Positions 45,781 through 58,933 of a stretch of DNA of 64,000 nt are shown in pieces. How positions within the stretch are numbered: the stretch's first letter is position 1; each line of letters starts with the position of its first letter. Source of the stretch: Rutidosis leptorrhynchoides (lineage: Eukaryota > Streptophyta > Magnoliopsida > Asterales > Asteraceae); assembly GCF_046630445.1 (NCBI RefSeq), contig NC_092333.1, positions 338,395,001 to 338,459,000 of the forward strand, read 5' to 3'. The position numbers and the translations under genes were made by a program. Under the pieces are notes generated by a model, which saw nothing but the letters and a program-made list of their open reading frames with translations, searched no databases and had not been told where the DNA came from.

Positions 45781-48485
45781 CCATAGTGATGAACATCAGG
45801 GTCCCAATACTCTGATTTGTGACAGCTGCAAGCAGGCGGGCTACGTGGCCAAGGACTTCAGAGATAGAGCTCCAGTACTATTTGTGAAGAAGAAGGACGG
45901 ATCTATGAGACTCTGTATTGATTATAGAGAGTTGAATAAGTTAACTATCAAGAATAGATATCCGTTACCGAGGATTGATGACTTGTTTGATCAATTTCAA
46001 GGATCAGCATGTTATTCTAAGATCGATCTAAGGTCAGGTTATCATCAAATGAGAGTGAAGGAATTAGATATACCGAAGATAGCGTTTAGGACACGCTATG
46101 GTCATCATGAATTTACAGTAATTCCGTTTGGATTGACGAACGTACCGGCTGTGTTCATGGATCTCATGAACCGTGTGTGTAAGCCATATCTAGACAAGTT
46201 TGTTATAGTGTTTATCGATGATATATTGGTATATTCTAGAAGTGAGAAAGAACATGAAAAACATCTCCGTGCTCAGGAAGGAGCAGCTGTACGCGAAGTT
46301 TTCAAAATGTGACTTTTGGTTGCGAGAAGTGCAATTCTTGGGTCATATTGTAGGTGTCAATGGTATTCAAGTTGATCCTGAAAAGATAGAGACAGTGAAG
46401 AAATGGGAGACTCCTAAGTCGCCAACTCAGATACGATAATTTTTAGGTCTTGCGGGTGATTATAGGAGATTCATTGAGGGATTTTCTACTATTGCCCGAC
46501 CGTTAACAGCATTGACTTACAAGGGTAAGAAGTATGAGTGGACAGAATTGCATTAAGCTGCATTTCAGTTGTTAAAGGAGAAGTTAACGACTGCGCCGAT
46601 TTTGTCTTTACTTGAAGGAACCGAGGATTTCGTAGTTTACTGCGATGCTTCTTGGCAAGGTTATGGATGTGTGTTAATGCAACGTACAAAAGTGATTGCA
46701 TATGCATCCCGACAATTGAAGATACACGAAATGAATTATACGACTCATGATCTAGAACTTGGTGCTGTAGTTTTTGCGTTGAAGATGTGGAGACACTATT
46801 TATATGGTACAAAGTTCACTGTATTCACGGATCACAAGAGTTTGCAACATATTTTCGATCAGAAATAGCTTAATATGAGACAGAGACGTTGGATTGAGTT
46901 GTTAAACGATTACGACTGCGACATTAGCTATCATCCTGGTAAGGCTAATGTAGTGGCAGATGCTTTGAGTAGGAAGGAGAGAATTAAGCCTATTCGAGTT
47001 AGAGCATTGAACTTGACTATTCGAAGGAACCTTACTTCCCAGATACGTGACGCACAGCTAGAAGCATTGAAGGAAGAGAATGTTGCTACTGAATCACTTC
47101 GAGGAAGTGATAAGAAGTTTGTCACTCGAGATGATGGAACCCGGTATTTTATATACAGAATATGGGTACCGAATTTTGGCAAATTAAGGGAACTAGTGCT
47201 AGAAGAGGCACATAAGATAAGGTATTCTATTCATCCTGGATCCGACAAGATGTACCAAGATCTTAAGGCACTGTATTGGTGACCTAACATGAAAGCCGAT
47301 ATCGCTACTTATGTTGGTAAGTGCTTGACTTGTGCTAAAGTTAAGGCAGAGCATCAGAAGCCGTCAGGACTACTGACACAACCAGAGATTCCCCAATGGA
47401 AGTGGGAGAATATTACGATGGACTTTATCACTAAGTTGCCTAAAACGGTAGGAGGTTATGACACGATATGGGTTATCGTGGATCGTCTTACGAAGTCTGC
47501 TCATTTTCTACTGATTAAGGAAATGGATAAGATGAGAGGTTGGCACAGATTTACTTAAAGGAAGTAGTTTCACCACATGGAGTGCCGCTATCCATTATTT
47601 CCGACAGATATAGTAGATTTACATCCAGATTTTTGGCAATCTTTGCAAGAAGCTATGGGAACTCGTTTAGATATGAGTACTGCATACCATCCTCAGACTG
47701 ATGGTCAAAGTGAGAGAACGATTCAGACACTAGAGGACATGTTAAGAGCTTGTGTGATTGACTTTGGAACTGGATGGGATAGACATCTACCGTTAGTAGA
47801 GTTTTCTTATAACAATAGTTATCATGCGAGTATAAAGGCAGTGCCTTTTGAAGCACTGTATGGCAGAAAGTGTAGATCGCCTTTATGTTGGACTGAGTTA
47901 GGAGATAGTCAGTTAACTGGTTCGGAGATTGTACATGAAACGACCGAGAAAATCGTGCAGATTCGAGAAAGAATGAAAATACCACGAGATCGTCAAAAGA
48001 GTTATGCATATCTTAAAAGGAAAAATTTGGAATTTCATGTTGGAGACAAGGTTATGCTTAAAGTGTCACCTTGGAAAGGTGTAGTGCACTTTGGAAAAAG
48101 AGGAAAGTTAAGTCCGAGGTATATTGGACCGTTTGAGATTACCGAACGAATTGGGCCGGTAGCGTATAGATTGAAACTACCGCAGGAACTTAGCGAAGTT
48201 CACGATACTTTTCATGTTTCCAATTTGAAGAGATGCTTATCAGATGAAAAGTTAGTGATTCCATTAGATGAAGTGCAAGAAGATCCTAAGCTTAATTTCA
48301 TTGAAGAACCTGCTGAGATTATGGATCGGGAGATTAAGCGACTAAAGCAAAGCAGAATTCCATTGGTTAAGGTTAGATGGAATGCCCGAAGAGGACCAGA
48401 ATTCACGTGGGAGCGTGAAGACTAGATGAGGCTTAAGTATCCGCAACTGTTTCCCGAGGAGACGACTACGGCGGATGACCACTAA
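45781..48485 (+). pseudogene. Element D fused gag-knuckle/RT, RNase H, integrase and chromodomain, broken
   Basis: A gag zinc-knuckle remnant ([13 protein letters not shown], 45818-45856; knuckle His replaced by Tyr) runs in frame directly into RT ([17 protein letters not shown]), so the rest of gag, the protease and the start of RT are deleted. RT has FIDD at 46211-46222. RNase H is at about 46600-46990, the integrase zinc part at 47220-47360, its core at 47400-47860 and the chromodomain at 48290-48425. Breaks: frameshift near 46268, stops at 46437, 46554, 46866, 47280, 47556 and 48423, and two compensating shifts near 47535 and 47635. The end of the frame (TAA 48483-48485) runs into the 3' hairpin. 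Confidence 0.9.
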
Positions 48486-48521
48486 AATTTCGGGACGAAA
48501 TTTTTCATAACAGGTGGGTGA
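48484..48521 (+). promoter_or_regulatory. Element D 3' hairpin and polypurine tract
   Basis: AAAATTTCG, loop GGA, CGAAATTTT (48484-48504) is a perfect 9-bp stem, followed by AGGTGGGTGA (48512-48521) immediately before the 3' LTR. Confidence 0.6.
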
Positions 48522-51361
48522 TGTAACAACTCGACTTTTTCCGTTTACTATCGTTACTTGTCCGTTAAGTGTTTAACGGTGATTACTTAAACTTTGTGTA
48601 TTTAATTGACTTAAGTACATACTTAATAGAGGAATTTTGAATTAATATATTATATTAATTTACGATTTATTTCGGATACCGAAAGAACTAGAAAACATTA
48701 CAGTTAAGTTTATCGTCTAGAAGACTTTTCAGTTTACGGAACTCAGAAAAACGACACAATAATTATTTTCGATAATTATTGACTTTGAGAAAATTATTTT
48801 GAATTTATTATTTATTTAATGAATTAAACTTGGTGATTGCGTTTCAACGACTAGTTAACGTTCTGGAGACCCGGTACGGTTAACGGCACTCGAAACGAAC
48901 CACGCGCGTACAAGTAAATTAGCAAAACGAGCCCAGGATACCCATTAGAGGGCCCTACGGCCGAACCCACCCCATGCACCTTAATGGACTTAATTTGGCT
49001 ATTGGATCATTAGTGGTTGGTGTTTAGGCCTAATTACTAACTATAAAAGGAAAATAAATCACAAGAACCCTCATTATTTCCCCTACAAGTTGACACCCCC
49101 TTTCCCCTCTCCCTCTCTTTGGCCGTCGGCCATCACCACCACCTTACCACCATCAAAAGTTGTTTTTGGAAGAAACCTTGTGCACGAAAGACGTTCCTTG
49201 TGTCGTTCTCTACGCGTTAGTGTGTTCGATTTAATCGCTTGAGGTATAATTAGTAACCCTAACTTTAATAATTCAGTTTTTTGTTCAATTACATGGTGTA
49301 TTAGAGTCTAGTACTCAATTAATGATGTCTAGTGTTGTTAATTGTAGATTGATTGCGAAATTAACGTTGTATGATTGAAAAATGAATTTGTTTATTGATG
49401 ATCTGATTAAATTGATATGAGATCTGACTTTTTAATATGTTTAATTAGAAATATATCAAAAAGTTATTAATTTTAGACTCCGATTTTGCGTGATTCCGTT
49501 ATTGTATGCTCAAGATATGCGTAATCGAAGATTACATTAGGGTTTGCATGAAATCCGAATTTTCTGAGTTGCATGCTTTGTGTTTTAGCTTATGAAAGTT
49601 GTGCTACTGTATTCCTTGTGAAAATTTATGCAATTTAGACTAAAGATTTGCGTTAGAAGGTTATGTAATGCTTCCGATATGATTAAACGAAGTTTTGGTT
49701 CGTAAATAATGCTGAATCTGTTTTTAAGTTTATATAAAAATTGATAGCATGAACTAGGAATTGTTTTAGACTTTGAGCTTCTGGAATATGTTATTTTAGA
49801 TGTTCCTTGACATGTTTCATTTGTATACGAACTTGCAAGAACGTGATTTGCCATGAGTTATATGCTAATCTTTGTGATGTGTCCGGTTGATATTCAAAAA
49901 CTGATGAGTCTGTAATATTTTGCAAATCTGTACGAATAGGCTAAAGCAATGCTTCTGATTATTTTATCACTTAAATTTTGAGATGTCTTGAGATGACACC
50001 AATTGGCTGTTCATTAAAATCTATTTTCTATATTTTATGAAAAATGTTTAAAAACTGACGCGCGAGCAGAATTTTCTGTAATGAACTTGAACTTGAGCCT
50101 TTCTGATATCAGACATTTATTTATCGTATGAGACCCTGGCCAGACTTTTTGGAATCGTTTTTAAGTCTAGTTAAGATCTGGAGTTGATCATAATTTTATG
50201 AATTATGTGCTATGTGCTATGAGTGTATTTCTTTATGACGTGTGATTTTCGAAGGTTTACTTTAAGATGTGGAAAATGCGATTTGCTAAACTACGAGCGT
50301 TAACATGTTATATGACTTAAGTTTGACTTGTTGACTATGTTTGCATGATTTACTGAGATGTTTGACTTTAGTTGACTACTTTGACCGAGTTGACTTTTGG
50401 TTTGACTTGCTTGGATTAGTTGACTTTTACGTGTTTGCTGAGTCAGTCTGAGCACTAGGACTTTACGTACACTATGAGTTGACTAAGTTTGACCTAATAG
50501 TGTATAATTAAGATGATTTACTTATTTAGGTATTGTTGTTCAGTCGAGAGCGTTCGACTACAGTACAGTTCGCTAAGATATTTACGAGTGCTTTTGCTAA
50601 GGTGAGTCTACAGTCCCTACTACGTTTTTACAGGGATGAGATGCATGCTTTTTTACAAATGTTTTACGTATTTGGCATGAGTAACTTACTAAGAATATAC
50701 ATATGAGTTCAGATCAAAAATCTCTTAGCTTGATTATATTAGTTACTTTGTAAGCTCAACTTATAGGGACGGTACCGTTAGGTTTGACAAACCTCACCGC
50801 AACATTAAACAGGTGCTTATGTAGTTGTTACACGTACACTTGATCGGTGTATCGCCAGTATAGGGTAAATGAAAGACGTGGGCTCGGCCTACGCAAAAGT
50901 TAAAGTTTTATAATCAAGTGCTCATGTTAATGTATACTTTTCCTATGATGTTTTCCAAGAAAATCTTGTGGCCTAACTTACAAATAATTTACTAAACCTG
51001 TAGTTTCACTCAACGTTTTTGTTGACGTTTTGCATGTTTCATCTCAGGTACATAGAGCTAGTGTTTCCACTTTATTTGAAGTTATGTGCTGTTTTCTGCT
51101 AGAACTGGACGGCGTCCAGCATGAATTCTATTTTTATTTCAAGAATAAATATTCGCATTTAAACAGTTTTCTCTGATGTTTTGGGTTCATATACTTTAGT
51201 CATTGATGTCAAATGTTTCCAGTTACATTTTCTTTATTAAATGACTTTGTTTTAATGATTAATGCGAATACTTTTCGGAAACGTCTCATATAGAGGGCGT
51301 GACCGTAAAATGTGGGACCAGGAGTTAATATTCCGTTAGTGGATTCTGATGGGGTATTACA
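48522..51361 (+). repeat. Element D 3' LTR, 2840 bp
   Basis: Pairs with 41854-44646. TATA box TATAAAAGG intact at 49042-49050. The leader module is repeated: segment 50530-50601 (72 nt) with GCTAAG then GTGAGT, and acceptor-like ATCTCAG at 51041-51047, the same lengths as in the 5' copy. Confidence 0.92.
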
Positions 51362-51366
51362 CGACA

Positions 51367-51387
51367 TATATATATACATGTAAAAAA

Positions 51388-51429
<42 letters not shown>

Positions 51430-52841
51430 TACGAAATACATATACATATATATTAAATACATAAAACCCTAAATACTTAAACCCTAATTTACTAAACCCT
51501 AGAACATTAATTAAACCCTAGACATTTATTACTAAATCCTAATCATTAAAATACTACTTTAATTAATTAACCCTAATTAATTAATGAAACCCTAATATTA
51601 CTTATACTATTATTTAACATTTATACACTATTACTATTACTAACATTTATAACCTACTACTTATATTATAACACATAAAAACATTTTGGGATATATATTA
51701 GATATATATAGATCTTCGAACTTTCTTGACGAATGGTTTCTACGAAACTCTAGGCGGAAGGGTTTGGATTTTCTGATTTAAAGGATCCTATAGCTCAAGC
51801 CCCTAGACCTGAAATGGCCATTCGAAGGGAAAGGGGTGATTGGAAGTATATCTAATATGGCAAATATCCTAAAATGGAAACACTTTTAAATAGAAACTTT
51901 CTAAATATAAACTTACTAAAATGGGAAACTTTCTAAAAATGGAAACTTACTAGGAATGGAAACTTAGTAAAACGAATTACACTTTCATACTTAAACCTAA
52001 ACTTGGACAAAACACTTAACTACTCTTAAATATCAATAGGTTGACTTTCTGCTCACGTTCATTCAAACCTTATATTCTGAGGAATAACCATCTCTCTCTA
52101 CTTACTAAGGTGAACTCATAACCCCACTTTCTATTGCGCAATTTATTTTAACTTACTTGGGGTGAGACACATGCTGCTTTTACTATTTATAATTTAGACA
52201 CAAGTACCAACTGTTAAACTATGCTATACCTGGCTATGTCCGACTAAGTCCCTACAATGATATTTTTAATTGCTCGTTAAATGCATTCTTAATTATTGGG
52301 GGTAGGCCTATCGGGAGTAACGTCCCTAATACATTTGACCAAGTCATTGTATTACTTAATAATGAAATTAAACCGACAAGTATAGACACAACTTGTCATT
52401 GGGGCAAACTTTTAACGTTTAGTCTAAATATCACGCACTGGCATAACTTTTTAATCTGCGAGATCAACTTTATAAACTAAATCTTGTGGTCTAAAACAAC
52501 GGTCAAACATATTAGTTAAACCTATGATTTCACTCAACCTTTTTGGTTGACACTTTAGCATGTTTTGTCTCAGGTGCTGATTGATCCAGCTTACTTACTT
52601 ACTGCTTACTGCTTACGTGATGCTACTTGGACTTAGGATCAAGAGATATCGCATTTACTATTCTTGCATTTGAACATTTACTTTATTATAATTTCGATTC
52701 TTGTATCGACATTTCATTTTCCGCTGCGTACTCTCAATAAAGTTTGATATTATCATGTAGTATTGTTCTTGTATATTATAATATGTTAGTTTATTTGATA
52801 TTAAGTCACATTTCGCCGAGGCCCTAACTGGGAGTGTGATA
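51367..52841 (+). repeat. Element C 3' LTR, second part
   Basis: Resumes after element D and one duplication, matching 33461-34941. The leader module here: segment 52040-52109 (70 nt, CAATAG/GTTGAC to CTAAG/GTGAAC), CCCC/GGGG at 52122-52125 and 52159-52162, CAACC/GGTTG at 52535-52549, acceptor AG 52572-52573. It ends GTGTGATA, then tggta. Confidence 0.92.
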
Positions 52842-52846
52842 TGGTA

Positions 52847-53213
52847 CAGTGTAGGAAGATTTCATAATAAAGGGAATATGCCACATTAATTGTTAAGTAT
52901 GGTTACCGAAGCGCTCAACAACTTATAAAATACTTTTATACACTTGCGAGTGTACATATATTCATGAAACTGAAATCTTGTGGTCTATCAAAATTATGAA
53001 TGTTATTGTTTATGATAAACCTATGAACTCACCAACCTTTTGGTTGACACTTTTAAGCATATTTATTCTCAGGTATGAAAGAAATCTTTCGCTGTGCATT
53101 TGCTCATTTTAGAGATATTACTTGAAGTCATTCATGGCATATTTAGGTCAGTACCTCGCAATGGGACCAGGTGTTGATGACTTCGTCCAGGTAGATTAGG
53201 ACGGGTCATTACA
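52847..53213 (+). repeat. Element E 5' LTR, remainder
   Basis: Matches 59933-60296 of the E 3' LTR. Ends GGGTCATTACA. Confidence 0.88.
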
Positions 53214-53215
53214 GG

Positions 53216-53227
53216 TGGTATCAGAGC
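53216..53227 (+). promoter_or_regulatory. Element E primer-binding site (initiator-Met type)
   Basis: TGGTATCAGAGC two bases after the LTR end, identical to the C and D sites although E has no pol. Confidence 0.9.
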
Positions 53228-53639
53228 AGTGGTCTTAGCGAACCAGGTCTTGCATTAGTGTGTCTAACTGATAGTCGTTAGGATGCACTAGTGAGTCTGA
53301 ACTTCAACCTAGTAATTGTTAGGATACATTAATGAGTCTGGACTTGGACCTTTTTTACATGTCAAAAGTTTTGTTTATCATTCCTAGTGGAAAATTACCT
53401 GCTTCTCATTCCTAAGTCTTGACACGTGTTTTTGCATTTATTGCATACACGGTGTATAAACGAAATTCATATATTAGCGTATCTGTTACTGTAGACTTTG
53501 CATGATAGCTTTCGTAGATTCCTCCGTAACTTATGGGATTTTAGTATTATATATTCATATGTAAATTATATATTGCAGGATACTAATCTATGTCCTATAA
53601 TCTATTTCTTATCGAAGATCCTTCATCTGGTCGTACAAG

Positions 53640-54173
53640 ATGAATCCCTCAACCAGTTCGAGTTTCTCGGATTTTGACAGCTATTCCGACATGGATATTC
53701 ACCTAAGCTCCGAAAGCAGTGTAACAGGAATATATCAACCAATCAGCCATCATCAATTTTGGATGAATTGGGGATGGGTTCATAGTCAACTTAATCAATG
53801 GATACACGAAGAAGGCGATCCTTTTCATCAACCGAATTCACCTCTCGGCGAAGAACCTGAAGCACTTACCGGCGAACCTATCTGAAACACCATTTTTAGC
53901 CTCATTTCTAGGGTAGCTCGTCACAATTACATTCTATCTAAAATTCTAAACCTTATTTATCCGCTCGTTCCCACCGAAAATCATTCCGGAATAATAGAAG
54001 AAGTCAACGAACTTTGCGCTCGAGTTGTAGCTTTGGAAAATATGGTGCAAAACCTACCAGCTTCAGCAACATCACCGGCACCAACAGCACCACTAACATC
54101 AACTCCAGTACCACCAACAACCCAAGTTTCAACATCAGATGCCTCAACATCTCATTCTGTACCTCGAGCATAA
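53640..54173 (+). pseudogene. Element E pre-gag frame with one stop, 177 codons
   Basis: ATG 53640 opens MNPSTSSSFSDFDSYSDMDI, Ser/Asp-rich, then HHQFWMNWGWVHSQLNQW. A TGA at 53883-53885 interrupts, and the same frame continues to TAA at 54171-54173, through a coiled-coil segment (EEVNELCARVVALENMVQNL) and a Pro/Thr/Ser-rich tail. The LE-MV pattern and position resemble the D frame (VRVENLEKMVEYL). It is the only recognisable coding unit left in E. Confidence 0.55.
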
Positions 54174-56823
54174 TCATCATTCTACGTATTGTTCTATCTA
54201 CTTTATCTTCATCCTACATATTGTTCTACATCGATTATCTTCGTTCGACACGGCGATTATGTAATTTCTAAAGTTTTAGAGATTATGTAATCTAGTTCTA
54301 ACGATAAATCAAATGAGTTTAATATATTATTGACTCATTAAATCCATGATTACATCTGAAGAAAATATATATGTATGTATATTTTCATAAAGATTGTAAT
54401 TAAAAATTCTTTTGTACAAACTGTTAATGATGAGAATATTTTAACGGGTAGGTAATATCCGAGGAATATTTAAATTTCACATTAATAAGTTACACTGTAC
54501 ATTCTTCGAATCTGCTTCAACAGTCATTTACTATCCTACTTACATCCACAGATATACGTATCCATTCACAGCAGAATAACCATTTTCATTCAAATTTCAT
54601 ATTTGGATTTTAATCTATCAGAATCCAACAAGTGGCATAATGAAGAAAACATTTGACAAAATAAAATTTGTTAGAAATAAACAAATTAACTATGAGAAAT
54701 TTTGTTTAGAATCGACGCTAACAAAATCCTAGCTAACTGTTCCTAGCTAACTATTAATTCCTTATTACATTTTATTTATCGCAATTTATTTATCGCAATT
54801 TTAATTATCGCAATTTTATTTATTGTCATTTAATTTCTGTTATTTATTTTACGCACTTTAAATATCGTCGGATAAATCGGGACACGTATACAATGTTTTG
54901 ACATATCATATTGACATCACCTATATATATTATTTTGAATAACCATAGACACTCTATATGTGGTAATGCTTGAGTTAGCTATACATGGTTGAGGTTGATT
55001 CCAAAATAATATATATACCATGGGTTGTGATCGAGTCTGAGACATGTATACAGTGGGTCACGATATGTATTAATTAATTCGAATATTATATATTAAACTA
55101 TATATGAATTATTAAACTACTAACTATGGACCACTAATTGTGGACTACTAACTTTGGACAATTAAAATGAATTAAAATATTGATTATAACATATGAGACT
55201 AAACAATTCTTCAAGTTTGCCACTTGATTTCATCTTAAACATCCTTTGTATCTTGACGATTACAATCGGCGTTTAATCATCTAAAAACCTTCAATATTCT
55301 TGAAAACCCTCGGTTTGATAACCGATGATCCAGATCTGTTAACTTCGAAAATGCTGACGAAGCAGCATGTTGTAGATGGTCTTAATGGCCAAAAGTTGAT
55401 GATAAAGAATGGAACGCTCGATTGAAAAATTTGGTACTGAAAAATGGATTGAGCAAACCATGAAGGAGATCAAGGACAAATACAAGGATCAAACTCTGTA
55501 TTCAAATAACCCAGATAATTCTGAATCCGATGAAATCTTTAGAGAATATCTTGCTTCGAACTCATGTTAAAATCTTGCGAAAAAATTTTCTTCATCAACT
55601 TTCGAACTTAGAAATTCCAAAAATATCATCATAAATATCCTCGATATTTCTGAGGATATTTTCATAAGTATTCTTGTCCGAAATTATATACCTCTTCGTG
55701 CTTTCTGTATTTCATTGGAAACTTCTGTAAAATCTAAGTATAATTATGAATGAATTCTGGAGAAGTGTTAAGAATTTGAGCATGAGTTAGTATAATATAA
55801 TGACACTTGGTCAACATGATTATATTACAGTAAGTCATGCTGGAAGTTCTAATGAAACATGATGATTAACAGACTATACCGTCGTCATGTGCTATGTTAC
55901 ATAACTCTTTCATTCTGCTTAACTTCTGAACATATCAAGAAAATATATTCTTGAAAGTTCTATCCTCAGTGATTCTGGTATTTTGACAAATCAAATCGTG
56001 CAATTACGTTATTTCTTGTTTAGAACATTAAGTTCATTCGAAACTCCATATTTACGAATTCTGGACCATTACTCGCTTTACTAGAGGTCGAGAAGAAAAT
56101 AAAAAGGCAAAGAGCTCCAAAATATAAGAGAAAATATAAAGTCCAATAACAACACGGAGGTTACAAACCGTGGATATTAATACGAATAGCAATATAAAGA
56201 CACAGTAGCATTAAGAATAGTATCACCCCAAGGTAATAGTAGAAGTAAACAGATTCTTCTGGTGAAAGATTAAAAAGAAGGATGATAGAAATGATAATTA
56301 GGAAAATATCAAGGATTAGAACTGGATGAAGCATTTTCACAATCTTTTAGAAGCAAGAATTAAGAAAGAAAGTATAGGAGCGATGAAAATAATGGAACAG
56401 AACGGTTTAATTTATAATGAAAATATCAGACGTAGCAATCAAGACAGATGACCACATTTAATTAAAAAGATCCTAATTTCTTTAAATCCCGAAGACTCAG
56501 ATCTTATTTAGTTTTCGAAGATTTCCTTAATCCCTTGAATTCTGGAAATTCAACCAAGACAACGTCAAAAGATGAGACGCACCTTATTTTCTAAATTCAA
56601 ACGTGACAATGTCAAAAGTTAAGACAAATATTTATTTCCTCATTTCACTATTTTGCGATAACTTCACTTATACTCTTCGCGTAATTGAATTGTTTTATCC
56701 ATATTACTCAATGATAATAAAACTCTATTCATTAACCCATATGCGTTATGAAAACACTCTTATTGATAGCCATGACAACCTCGATCAAATTTCGGGGACG
56801 TAATTTCTTTAACGGGTAGGTAC
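54174..56823 (+). other. Element E internal region without recognisable pol
   Basis: 2.65 kb, AT-rich. A short open frame at 55409-55570 (53 aa, MERSIEKFGTEKWIEQTMKE..., no family known to me) is the only candidate. Motif-like GGGTAGGTAATATCCGAGGA near 54448 echoes the sequence before the 3' LTR. The end (56787-56823) has AAATTTCGGGGACG and AACGGGTAGGTAC, a decayed version of the hairpin and purine tract of C and D. Confidence 0.6.
55409..55570 (+). CDS. Short open frame in element E, 53 aa, unknown
   Basis: ATG 55409 to TAA 55568-55570. Lys/Glu-rich with TMKEIKDKYKDQTLYSNNPD and an acidic SESDEIFREYL end. No neighbours in frame and no domain recognised. It may be a gag or accessory remnant, or chance. 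Confidence 0.25.
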   Translation: MERSIEKFGTEKWIEQTMKEIKDKYKDQTLYSNNPDNSESDEIFREYLASNSC

Positions 56824-56991
56824 TGTGACGACCCGGAAATTTCCGATCAAATTTAAACTTAATTTTTATATAATTCTGACACGATAAGCAAAGTCCGTAA
56901 TGTCGAGTCTCGAAAATTTTGGAACTAATTTTATATATTCAATTACCCTTCGACTATTCCCGACGATTCACGAACCATTATCTGTAAATAA

Positions 56992-57059
<68 letters not shown>

Positions 57060-58851
57060 TTGAAATAGAAACTTATATAATTTAATTCATTTGTGTAAAT
57101 AAAATAATATATGATATTACTATAAATCTATATTTATATATGAAAAGTATATTGAATATATATGATTTAGAATTTATTTAATAAACGCTCGTAGCACTCG
57201 TTTGTCATCTTGATAGTTATTAACCAAAGTTAAAAACGAACTTATATGATTTTAAAATAAACGGTGATCCGAAAATGAGTTCTATAAATTTTAGGCTTAC
57301 TAAAAATATATTTAGGATCTAGTTATTAAATTTTAGCACTTTTTATATTTTACCCAGAATCGAGAGGGACAATTGATGTAATTTTTATTTAATAAATTAA
57401 TGATCAAATTTTATACCATAATGACCAAAATAAATAAATATAGTTAATCTAAAAATTTGGGATTTTTAGGAACACTTTTATGTATTAACTGTTTAGCAGT
57501 GGACCACGATATGATACCTGTGTTAAGGTGTCGGCAGACTAATAGTAAATTAATCCGTGATAATTGAATATTGATTGTGGATTACTGTTGTGTAAAGTGC
57601 TATGTTTGTTTATTATCAAATCACAGATTTATATATACATAGAAATGCATTAGACATACTAACACAAAAATCATCACTTTGATTTTCTCCTACAACCATC
57701 AAGAACCGCCACCACCATGATTGGAGCACCACCTCCATCCATTACCACTAACATCGCCGGACCCCCTTCATCCACCACTAGACCACCGGTATTACCACCT
57801 TCAAACTAAACCGCCACCATCAGCTTAAATCCCATCATTTAAAAATCAACACCCACAATCGCCATCCAACCCCTCACCTCCATCACTACCCCTGCAGCAT
57901 CTTTTCTGTTTCATTTGACAGCCAACAACCACCTTCCTTACCACTTCCGGCTACCCACTGTAATCCACAACAACTGCCACCATCTCAAACCCGTTGAACC
58001 ATCAGCACCCTTCAACCCTCCTCAACCACAACCACCTTCGTTATCATACTACTGCTGTGTAAATTCCTATTTATAAGCGAATATCACGAACCACCAACGA
58101 GCCACCACACTCTTCAAACCAAATACCCATCGACTACAGTTCATAAACATAACCTGCTGCTGTTTCTTTTTCTCTGCTACAGTGATGGGAGAGATGGTGA
58201 AGATGATGAATAGTGAAGTTTTTGATCGTGATTCTGTGACGATTTAATAGTAAACATGATGATGACAACGTAGGATTATAAGAGTGATGATGGATGTGTT
58301 AATAGTTATAATCGTTAAACGCTTATGATCATAGAAAACAAATGATGATGAAACAAATCCATTTTTTTTCTCTTTTCGTATTCCCAATAACGATGATGAT
58401 GAAAATGATCTTGATGATGCTTAGGTGATGCTCGATAGTATAATAATCATGATATGTGGATACCATGTTATGATGATAACCGTATGATATGATATGGTGA
58501 GGAAGATGATGGAAGTTGTTGAATGATGAGTGATGTTGATGAAATAATGAAACTGTAAACGATATTAGTGTTAATACAGTACAATAACGAGTGAACATGA
58601 TGATTTCGTTATGATTAAGATGATGATGAAAGACGTTATGTTTGAGTTGATGATGATAGAAGAAATCGGAACCAGATAAAGATGGGTTATATATTTTTTA
58701 ATACGGGTATAAAATAGAAAAAGAAGCAGCAGAGTCATGGTCGAGGGTGTTTGTGGGTGAGCGATTGGTCACGGGTTCTAGCCCGGTCTGGGGCAATTCT
58801 TTTTAGAAAAACTTTTAAAGAGGGTATACACATTTATTTTATTTCTATTTC

Positions 58852-58933
<82 letters not shown>

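Larger units (their letters stand above)
41854..51361 (+). mobile_element. Element D: chromovirus with internal gag-RT deletion, innermost insertion
   Basis: The exact duplication cgaca (41849-41853 and 51362-51366) flanks it. LTRs start TGTAACAAC and end GGTATTACA. The internal 3.9 kb holds a primer site, a pre-gag frame, a fused gag-RT remnant, RNase H, integrase and chromodomain. Total length 9508 bp. It sits at the deepest level of the nest and is therefore the latest of the four insertions Tat, E, C and D. Confidence 0.92.
32406..52841 (+). mobile_element. Element C: Ty3/gypsy chromovirus carrying nested D
   Basis: The exact duplication tggta (32401-32405 and 52842-52846) flanks it. LTRs start TATAACGACC and end GTGTGATA rather than TG...CA. 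The order is 5' LTR, primer site, pre-gag frame, gag with zinc knuckles, protease, RT, RNase H, integrase, chromodomain, purine-rich tract, 3' LTR; that order and the C-terminal chromodomain define a plant chromovirus (Tekay-like by overall resemblance). Pol contains several stops and one frameshift. Its own length is about 10.9 kb. Confidence 0.92.
32037..53072 (+). other. Leader splice-like module of E 5' LTR (split by element C)
   Basis: GATATAG then GTTCATG opens a 73-nt segment (32037-32109), closed by GTATA then GTGAGTTT. The following segment contains ATTGC/GCAAT (32135-32148) and GGG/CCCC (32326-32328, 32337-32340). It is then interrupted by C (32406-52846) and ends with CAACC/GGTTG (53033-53046) and TTTATTCTCAG then GTATG (AG 53071-53072). 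The outer CCC arm seen in the 3' LTR is mutated here. Confidence 0.45.
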
